NCBI GenBank assembly: GCA_905147135.1
Contig: LR990051.1
Span: 17,947,115-18,011,114 of the forward strand
DNA length: 64,000 nucleotides
Direction of reading: 5' to 3'
DNA from: Blastobasis lacticolella
Lineage: Eukaryota; Arthropoda; Insecta; Lepidoptera; Blastobasidae
Shown here piece by piece: positions 56,106-64,000 of the stretch (position 1 is its first letter; each line of letters opens with the position of its first letter). A program made the position numbers and the translations under genes. The notes under the pieces were generated by a model, which was not told where the DNA came from, searched no databases, and saw nothing but the letters and a program-made list of their open reading frames with translations.

Positions 56106-57400
56106 AAAAAAAACGAACAATATGGGTGTTATAAGTATGACGAGGGTGTCTGTGGAGCTGTGTATCTGTTTGTAGCATCCTAGCCCTCGAACGAATGAAT
56201 CTATTTCGATGCGGTTTTCTTGATTTGAAAGCCAGTATACTTGAGCTGGTTTTATTGAAATCGGTTCAAATTTTTAGGAAATATTGAAGAACATGTATGT
56301 TTTTCCGTCGGTTAGGTAATAATATTTTGTTGAATAAATACTTGAAGATATGAAGTATTTGTAAGGACTGCCCTTGCAAATAAGTGATGGTTCCACTTTC
56401 CCTATAAAATATTAAGTGCATGGCACATGGCTCCTCTCTACTTCATCTTCCCAGCGCTACCTTCCTGGCACGCATGACAGGACAGCCACGACGCTTACGC
56501 CACTGGCTTACGACTGAGAATACCCAAGAACAGGCGAAATTAAGGAAAATGAGTCGGGAAGCGGACCCTGGCAGAAGCCGGGACTGACCGCTCGGATGAT
56601 GATGATGACACAGACAGGCCAGATTGGGATGGTTGTGTCACTCATTGAAGACACATTTTTAGTCGCCGCGTCATCTATCATAGTAAATATGACTACAAGC
56701 AGAATATGTTTAGTAGGGACACAAACAAAGTTTTTACAAAAATCACACTTCTTAGTAATATTATGACATTAGGCGTGGCAGATAGGTATGCACTTATATT
56801 AACTGCTACATTTTATTTTACCAATAAATAAGGCCTTACATCTTAGCCTTTTTGCTGGGATGAAACCAAATAAAAAGGAACAAAAAATGCAAATGCTAGC
56901 TATATAATGAACTAAAAATATACACTTTATTATATTACATAAGAAGTGTAGACGACCACTCCAATTTGCGTACAAAAAGCCAAAACAAATGACCAAGAAG
57001 CCCTATGGCATTTGTCTTGCAACAAAAAATACTATACAATCAACTTGACAGATTAGTCAGCGTGTTTTCATCTGTGGCAAAAAAAAAACAACCTTTTTGT
57101 GTATGATCGTTTTTTTCTAGCGTTCTGTATTTTCCGGTCCAGTTGTCCGTGTGACAAGGCCTTTAGATGTTGGCCATTAATATTACGTGTTTGTGAAGTT
57201 ACCTTAATGGTGCATGGTACAATTATTTTGTTTTTACTAACCCTGAAGGATCCGTGCAGAAATGACGAATTATACAACTATTAGATATTTTGTTTTGTAC
57301 CAACTATTTTGAGTTTCATTTAATATAGACGCCTGCTAAATATTATGGAAATTACATTCAGCTTATATTTATTGTGTTTAGAAGGTCCACCTGATGGAGA
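56106..57400. other. AT-rich intergenic stretch
   Basis: A decayed RTE-like tail may sit at about 56480-56615 ('cggaccctggcagaagccgg', 'gatgatgatgac'). The other ORFs are short and unrecognised. Confidence 0.35.
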
Positions 57401-57754
57401 AATTTTTTTATACTACGCAGTGACAAACGAGCAGACAGCCCCTGATGGTAAGCGGTAACTGTAGCCCTTATGTTTACGATTCATGCATTTAGGTTGCAGG
57501 CAACAAAAATGCCGATCTGCAAATGCGTTGTCACTGTAATGCTGAACGGATTTTGACAAACCTTTTATTAACAGGAAGCTACATTATTGCTCAGTATCAG
57601 TAACAGAATCCTGCGGGAGAAGCTACAGTAGGGTACTTTTCATCCCGGAAAAATAATGGGGAGTGTTCTGAAAAACTGTTTGATCTCGTGTCGCGGGCTG
57701 GGCAATCCATGATTCCATCTTCTAGTGGTGTCTACACAAAGATTCGCAAAAACG

Positions 57755-57960
57755 TTTCGAAGAACGATTCAGATGTGGAATGAGCTCCCAGCCACAGTAC
57801 TTTCTTTGGACTAAGACATGGGATCATTCAAGAGGTATGTTAAAGGTCTCCTCAGAGGCGGGCAACGCATTGGCGTTGCTGATGTCCAAAGGCGGCGGTG
57901 ACCACTTTCCATCAGCTGGCCCTCTTACCTGTTTGGCTACCGTATTACGTAAAAAAATAG
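57755..57960 (+). mobile_element. CR1/Jockey-like LINE 3' end
   Basis: 'tggaatgagctcccagccac' encodes WNELPA, followed by 'aaaggcggcggtgaccactt' and a tail with 'cctgtttggctaccgtatta'. It is a truncated dead copy. Confidence 0.7.
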
Positions 57961-58371
57961 GGTTCCACGGGATAGTTGAGCAGAAATCCGAACTTCGCGC
58001 AAAGGCGAAAACTGCTGATACCAAATAGTGAAAAAACAAGCTACGGTTGTTCTTACGAGTATTTACTTCAACCAGTACGTATTGGCCGACTAACTTGGCG
58101 TATAATTAGACTCCCAATTAGACAGTAGGGCCAATGGGTCAAGGTTCGGGCCAGTGCGAATGAACTGTGCGTTGCTAATTCGTTCACTTACAACGCTGTG
58201 ATGCTGCTAAATACGAGAGGTAGTTTTAAAAATAATACCTATGACACAGAGAAAGAAATAGGCTTTCTTACATGTACACCCGTGTTAGTAGAATATACCT
58301 ACAGTGACAGAGTGGTAGAAATAGGCTTTCACCCGTACACAGGTCAGTACACACGTTAGTAGTCAGTATCA

Positions 58372-58620
58372 TGAATTTGAAGTCACCTTATACAGGTGAC
58401 TTCAAATTCATGATACTGGCTACTAATAAATTCATGATACCTAGGTGAACCGTATGCATGTGCTCGTGGTAATAACTAACCAACTCTGAAATCGCGAAAA
58501 GAATCAGCTGTTTGAAAAACGAATTCAGTCGAAATGTATAAAACAACTTATTTTTGCGATTTCAGAGTTGGCGCCATAGTAAAAGTACTTTGTACGTGCA
58601 TACGGTACCCCTGGGTATCA
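58372..58620. mobile_element. MITE family C, two copies joined head to head
   Basis: A perfect 24-bp inverted repeat with a 5-bp centre (58370-58422; 'gaatttgaagtcacct', tatac, 'aggtgacttcaaattc') joins the end of one MITE C copy to the start of another, whose body runs on through 'tctgaaatcgcgaaaagaat' to 'gagttggcgccatagtaa'. Confidence 0.7.
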
Positions 58621-58850
58621 TCATATTAGCCAAAAGACGCCCACTGCTGGGCATAGGCCTACCCCAGAGATCTCCACAAAGGCCGGTCCTGCGCTTTCCG
58701 CATCCAGCTGGCACCTGCGATCCTTACCAGATCGTCGGTCCACCTTGTAGGAGGCCTAGCCACGCTGCGACTTCCGGTACGTGGTCGCCACTCGAGAACT
58801 TTACTGCCCCATCGGCTATCTGTTCTTCGAGCTATGTGACCTGCCCCTGG
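58617..58850 (-). mobile_element. RTE-type LINE 3' end
   Basis: The - strand reads WGSKVLEWRPRTGSRSVARP, then PTRWTDDLVRIAGASWMRKA and QDRPLWRSLG in one frame. It is well preserved but 5'-truncated. Confidence 0.85.
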
Positions 58851-59469
58851 GTATAATTTGAATTCATCTTGTGTACTACTGGGTCTGGGTATGTGTGGAG
58901 GTGTGTGTCTGTCAGTGCCATATAGCTCCCGAACAGAGGCCTGATCTCGATGCTGAGTATATGTGCTCTTGGTTGTGGGTTTTTCGTCGTTTTTCTGTCG
59001 GTTAGGTGCGGTTGTTACCCGAGCGCAGGTCAGATTTGTGTGAACAGTTCGTAAAACGTTCTGTACAGTTCCTGCTACCACTTTTACGGGATCAACAGTA
59101 CCCTATTACACTCAGGAATTGTGTAGTTCCCTGATATACAACATGTCCTAAATATCAAGAAAAGACTATTGAAGAAAAAAAAAAGAAGAAAAAAATATAC
59201 ATAAACTTTTTATGAAGATACAAAAAAAAATTAAAAATTTCTTATATAAGGAATTTCGAAAATCGGTTCAGTAGTTCCTAAGATTATCTCCACCAATAAA
59301 ACTTACAAAATTACAAATGTTTCCTGTTTTTAGTAGGTACGAGTATAGATCAGGTTTCTTAATGAAATTTTGAAATGAAAATTTTGTCAATTCGTAAAAG
59401 CGACTTGTCTTCTAAAGATTCTTTGGAACTCTCACTACGCAACTCGAACGCAAACCTTTAAATGATGAT

Positions 59470-59625
59470 GATGATCATTAAGGCGTTAATGTCCCGGTTG
59501 TGATATCACGCGCAAGGGCCCGGGATCCATCGTGATCATGATCCAGGATTTGGTAAATCAGGTAATTAAAGCGGAGTGACTGTCATCTGACCTCCTAACA
59601 GGGGAACCTAAACAGTTTTTTGTAT
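59470..59625 (-). repeat. SINE family B fragment
   Basis: After a GATGATGAT run come 'aaggcgttaatgtcccggtt' and 'tgatccaggatttggtaaat'. The head is missing. Confidence 0.6.
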
Positions 59626-59814
59626 AACTAAGGTGGCAAACATGCTCAAGATTGGCTCATGGTTTCATATTAAGTCGCCTGAATGTACATGTTTTTAAGA
59701 GAGGTAGGGCATAGCGGGGTATCTCGTTCGAATTGGAGCCGCCCGACTGGGGAAGTACCTCCACCTTACAGAATATCGCAGCTTAATAATACTCTTTTCA
59801 ATTGTATTGTGTTT

Positions 59815-60035
59815 CTGCCGGTGAGTAAGGTTTCCAGTGCTCCATGGGGTGGGGATTTGAGGAACCGTGTCTTTGGCAGTGGAGTGGCATTTGCTTTTTG
59901 CTGCCAGAGCAACGTGTTATAGAGGTGGGCAACGCATTAGCGATACTCTTGGTGTTGCTAATGTCTATAGGCAGTGGTGACCACTTTCCATCAGGTGGCC
60001 CGCTTGCCTGTTTGCCTACCGTATAACATAAAAAA
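59815..60035 (+). mobile_element. LINE 3' fragment, 'GGCAACGCATT' family
   Basis: 'tgctccatggggtggggatt', 'gaggtgggcaacgcattagc' and 'aggtggcccgcttgcctgtt' with an A-rich end. The same block in reverse occurs at 62165-62355 and in the array (19345, 22983, 26625). Confidence 0.65.
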
Positions 60036-60054
60036 AAAAACGAAGTTTTCTCTC

Positions 60055-60180
60055 ACCGTAATAGCATCAGTTAGTGTTCAACTAATGTACAGAACTTACA
60101 AAAGTGTCATTGGTACATGGTCTCAGTGGGATACGAACCCGGTACCTCTCGCTTACCACTCGGCCACCGATGCTCCTCAA
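60055..60180 (-). repeat. tRNA-like SINE head (family B)
   Basis: On the - strand it reads 'aggagcatcggtggccgagt' and 'gggttcgtatcccactgaga', an A box and B box. No acceptor stem closes, so it is a SINE and not a tRNA gene. Confidence 0.6.
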
Positions 60181-60967
60181 AATTTAAATATTTCATAATT
60201 ATAAGCAATCTATATTCAAAACGCATACGTATGCCCTTATTTTACTCACAAAACAAACACAGAACCTCCTTTAAAGGATCTAAGTCTGCAGTAGCATCTG
60301 CAATTGACCTAGACTCTTGCGCAAAGACCAAGCTATTAAATAACAACAGAAAATCGCCTCTGCACTGACTCGCACGACTGCATGCAAATCGTTGACAGCT
60401 AAGTTACTGTGTTAACTCCAAGGTTAACATGAGATCTAACTTGAGGTACTAGTACAAAACGTTCAGCGGAATGTACTCCTTATTCGTATCAGCAGTAAGG
60501 GCGACAGCTCTAAGGTGTCAAAAGGCGATGTTATCTATATTTTATTGAATAACAATAAGTTTTAGGACCACAATAAAAAATGTTTTGTTACCAGTTCGGT
60601 GAGAAGCCGACGTGATAATGGACGTAAAAAAAATGAGATACTTTTTTTTTATGGATTTATGAGTGGGTCGCGATGTCCCTGAATTTGTGTTCCAAATAAT
60701 TATAAAAAATACTTACACAACAAGCTTGGGCCCGCGACTTCGTACGCTTTAATTAAACCGTCCTCTTCTAGGTCATGGTTTAACGATATGCGAAAATTCG
60801 TACTAATTAATACAGTACTTGACTTCACATCTACACATCGAAGGTACTATTCGTTTGTGAAATGAGCCACAGTGTTTTCTCTGGACTATGAAATGGGATC
60901 GTTCAAAAGGTAAAATAGTAAATTGATATTTGTTCACTTGGCGCTACCGGCGAGCAAAGTCTTCTTA

Positions 60968-61312
60968 CTATCAAAATCATCATCATCATCATCTTGGCTT
61001 TAATGGCCCGGTTGTGCTCTCGTGTACGAGGACCCGGGGTCCGCCTTGACCATGATCAAGGATTTGGTAGATCAGATAATCCTCCGTGACACTGCTACCA
61101 GGGGAACCTGACTAGATCGGATCATGGTAACACATTCAGTTACCCAAATGTGCAGGTTTCATCACGATGTTTGCCCTTCAGCATCGGTTAGCATTCAACT
61201 AATGTACATAACTCAGAATGGAGTCATTAGTACATGGCCGCAATGGGATTCGAACCCGGTACCGCTCGTTTACGAGGCGGATACCTTAACCACTCGGCCA
61301 CCAACGCTCCTT
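60968..61312 (-). repeat. tRNA-derived SINE family B, full length
   Basis: On the - strand the head is 'gagcgttggtggccgagtgg', then 'gggttcgaatcccattgcgg', the middle part with 'tgatccgatctagtcaggtt', and the 3' end tailing into GAT repeats (61000-60968). It has the best tRNA-like head in the window. Confidence 0.75.
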
Positions 61313-61714
61313 ATCACTAACCAAATAACGGCGTATTTTGAGGACAGATACTCACGGGTCTCCCGCATCAGTAGTGTCAGCTAGAATCTTCTTAGATGTA
61401 GTGGAATTTTTATTCGCAATTGACTAACAAAGAGGAGGAGAGCCATGATTAATAATGGACTTTTAAAGCCTGATAATATTTTTTTACATACCACTACAGT
61501 AGCAGACAAGCTTACGATCTGCCTGATAGCAGGTAAGCATTCACCAATTTAGTTAGTAGTAGTTAGTTGGTAATGAATGAATTGAAAATAATAAATTGCA
61601 TTTCTTAAGTTCCTAATACCTGTGCATCTAAGGCACCTCACCTTCTTGAGCCTCCCCTGACGATAAGAGGGACCTGTCCATTTGCATTTGTCCATAAAGC
61701 TAAACCCAGATTTG

Positions 61715-62135
61715 ACAACCTGAGTGGTTCAGTGGCGGTCTGCCAGTCTGCCACCCGGGAAGCGTTCGATTCCCGGCCGAGCAGATATTGAAATGATGAA
61801 TTTTAACATTTTAAGAGTATATCCGGGTTTCCTACCGCGTACCTTCGTACCAATCGTCCCGTGACCATGATGCATGCAACTGTGTCGAAATATCGAGCTA
61901 CTCGTCAACAAAGGTTCGCGGTAGGAAACCCGGAACATACCCTTAAAATGTGTTATAATAACCACGATAGTTTAAAATACTATGATGAATTTTAATTTCT
62001 GTTACGGGGCTGGTGTTATATAAGTATGTATTTAAAAGTATATATGTAGTTCATCGGTTGTCTAGCACCCAAATAACACAAGCTTTGCTTACTTTGGAGC
62101 TAGATGGCACTGTGTGAGTTTTCCAAGCATATTTA
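61715..62135 (+). repeat. SINE family A split by a foldback insertion
   Basis: The head (61715-61806) and the remainder (61982-62135, ending 'ctagatggcactgtgtgagt') flank the 175-bp insertion at 61807-61981. Confidence 0.8.
61807..61981. mobile_element. Foldback insertion with 14-bp target duplication
   Basis: The inverted arms of about 33 bp, 'cattttaagagtatatccgg' on the left (61807-61839) and the reverse complement with few changes on the right (61917-61950), are followed by a 31-bp tail. The insertion is flanked by an exact direct repeat, atgatgaattttaa (61793-61806 and 61982-61995). Confidence 0.75.
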
Positions 62136-62164
62136 TTTATCTCTCTGTAAGCAAGACTTTTTTT

Positions 62165-62355
62165 TATGTCATACGGTTGGCAAACAGGCAAGCGGGCCAC
62201 CTGATGGAAAGTGGTCACCACTGCCTATAGACATTAGCAACATCAAGAGTATCGCCACGCGTTGCCCACCTCTACAACACGTTGCTCTGGCAGCAAAAAG
62301 GCAAATGCCACTCCACTGCCAAAGCCACGGTTCCCCAAATCCCCACTCCATGGAG
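62165..62355 (-). mobile_element. LINE 3' fragment, 'GGCAACGCATT' family
   Basis: This is the reverse of the 59815-60035 block: 'aacaggcaagcgggccacct' to 'ccccactccatggagcactg'. Confidence 0.65.
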
Positions 62356-62669
62356 CACTGAAAAACAATACTATTTAAAACTATTTAATACTATTTATTT
62401 TTAAAGACTGCAAATTCTGTGGCAAAAAGTTAGTCAGTCAGTACTTCCACTCATTTTTATTTATTATACTGTATACTATATCGTCTAAGTAGACAAATTG
62501 AACCTACTAAACCTAATAGATAAGAGAAACACTTACCTATACGTGAAAGTAGTGAAAGTCCTGTGATAACGAAATGGTTTGCGCTATAGGAAGTGGTGAC
62601 CTCAATAGGAATGGTTCTTAAGGTGTGTCGTAGTCGTCACTGTTTTTGTTTTATGGACTTTTCCTTTTT

Positions 62670-62915
62670 ACGTGTGGTGTCTGGCAGAGTAGAATAGCAC
62701 CCCTTACACTCGTGGGTGTTGTACAAGGCGACTAATATTTTCGAAGCAAAAGATCTAAATGGGAAAATGGGAAGCTGCATTTTCCAATTTCATATTTATA
62801 ACACTGCGATCTCCAACCCGCCTGATAAGCGTGGAGATTATGGCAATAACCGCACCTTCCGTGGAAGAGGCCCTAAGTCTTGCAGTGGACTGATATGGGT
62901 GGTATGACGATGATA
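62670..62915 (+). repeat. Dispersed repeat family N
   Basis: 'gtggtgtctggcagagtaga' to 'gtatgacgatgat'. It is complete apart from small deletions. Confidence 0.65.
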
Positions 62916-62919
62916 TCTT

Positions 62920-63860
62920 ATACCTAGACCCGTTTGCATCAACTTCTTAAACACATTTAAGCTTAGGTAAATGTGATTAAGAGTTTGGTAGAAGCCAATA
63001 ATCTACTAATATTATTAATGGCGAGAATAACTGCTTTTATATAATAATGTGTGTACGTTAATACGTAACCTCAGTAAAAACTTATTGATAATGATTTCTC
63101 GGTCAGAAAAATACACAATAAAACTTCTCAAGGTGATGCATGGGACCTAATAGGACATACCTTGCTAACGTCAATGAATAACGTTTAACCTTTTTACTTG
63201 TAATGTGAAATATGTTGGAGTCTACTTATTTGTCATTTGCATGGAGCAGGTAAATAATTCTGATTAAAATCTGCCAACAATAATGTTTTCAGTGCAAGAA
63301 TTAAGGAGGAATGCAAGTTATGTGCGAGAGGTGGAAAAATATAGTTCATATCAAGAGCTGATAATACCACCTCTATCGTTAGTACATTAAATTTTAAAAT
63401 TTTAAAGTAACCGACATTATTAAGTTTCGTAAGTTATATATGAGTATTGGCAACATAATTAGAACATTGTCAACGTGTTAACTAATCAGTGTTTAAAAAT
63501 GTATACCTACCTACAACACAATAATATGCCTTAACTAAAACTACGTTAAAAAAAAACCTAATTACCCAATGAAAAATATATTGTTATTGTTTCTAGTCAC
63601 GTGTAACAGTATGCAACAAATGAACTGAGTGAATAAAAAGTAAATCTATCGTTGTACAAAGAAAATATGTTGTATAAGAGGGAAGTAAACAAGCAAGCAG
63701 GTCCCTTGACACCCGCCACACCTAGGGAATCGCTGTTACGTTGCCGTTTATTGAGACTCTTTCTTAAAAGCCCCGTGGTTGGAAATACCACTACAGCTAT
63801 GTACAGAGCCGGAAGAATGTACTTCAAATTAATGGCTTATAGCCATGTACTTTAAATAAG
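62920..63860. other. AT-rich intergenic stretch
   Basis: No gene is recognised. The ORF 63652-63855 leads into a LINE-type tail and has no known domain. Confidence 0.4.
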
Positions 63861-63935
63861 CCTCAATGGCTTTAAGTCCGCCAATTGTATTATTTTTTGT
63901 GCAATAAAGTTTTTAAATAAATAAAATAAATAAAT
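63860..63935 (+). repeat. LINE 3' tail
   Basis: 'tcaatggctttaagtccgcc' followed by 'tgtgcaataaagtttttaaa' and (TAAA)n. This 3' UTR ending is common in lepidopteran non-LTR elements. Confidence 0.6.
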
Positions 63936-64000
63936 TCTATTGAATGGCGACCCGATCCGAAGACCCGAAGACAACCTTTTCAGCGCAGTGTACCTACGCG

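Noticed and set aside
59683..60368. Overlapping + ORFs as genes
   Set aside because: They are translations of LINE-tail and SINE DNA that recurs elsewhere in the window in both orientations.
60968..61312. tRNA gene on the - strand
   Set aside because: A and B boxes are visible, but the acceptor stem does not close and a long SINE body follows.

Overview
This is animal nuclear DNA, almost certainly from a moth or butterfly (Lepidoptera). It is AT-rich and has short exons with GT-AG introns. It is dense in repeats with a lepidopteran look: tRNA-derived SINEs, RTE-type LINE 3' ends tailing into (GAT)n, CR1/Jockey-like reverse-transcriptase C-termini, and MITEs. I see no bacterial operons, tRNA, rRNA or CRISPR array.

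The only protein-coding genes I can support are two angiotensin-converting-enzyme homologues (peptidase family M2, insect ACE/Ance type). They lie head to tail on the + strand. Gene 1 has coding exons from 30077 to 39837 and a 647-residue product. Gene 2 has coding exons from 45403 to 54613 and a 649-residue product. Each has a signal peptide, one M2 catalytic domain with the zinc motif HEMGH and the third zinc ligand in FHEAVGD, and no membrane anchor, so both should be secreted dipeptidyl carboxypeptidases. Exon lengths and intron phases match almost exactly, which shows tandem duplication. Gene 2 has one extra phase-0 intron.

The main discovery is in gene 1. The exon that encodes the zinc-binding HEMGH helix is present twice in tandem: exon 6a (35598-35722) and exon 6b (35759-35883). 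Both are 125 bp, both have intact splice sites and identical phases, and only 36 bp separates them. Joining both would shift the frame, and the 36-bp spacer looks too short to be spliced, so they form a mutually exclusive exon pair. The two versions keep the catalytic residues. They differ at positions that correspond to residues distinguishing the N and C domains of human ACE. One insect gene may therefore make two ACEs of different specificity by swapping the active-site exon. Gene 2 has only one copy of this exon.

Layout: 1-18 kb is intergenic and full of transposable-element fragments and foldback elements. 18.04-27.50 kb is a head-to-tail triplication of a unit of up to 3.6 kb, with units II and III nearly identical. 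27.5-30 kb is unassigned. 30-40 kb is ACE gene 1. 40-45.4 kb holds RTE and SINE fragments and a GTAGG-rich minisatellite. 45.4-54.7 kb is ACE gene 2, with MITEs in its introns. 54.7-64 kb is repeat-rich intergenic DNA. Both start-codon exons open at a splice acceptor, so each gene probably has an untranslated first exon further upstream; candidates are given with low confidence.
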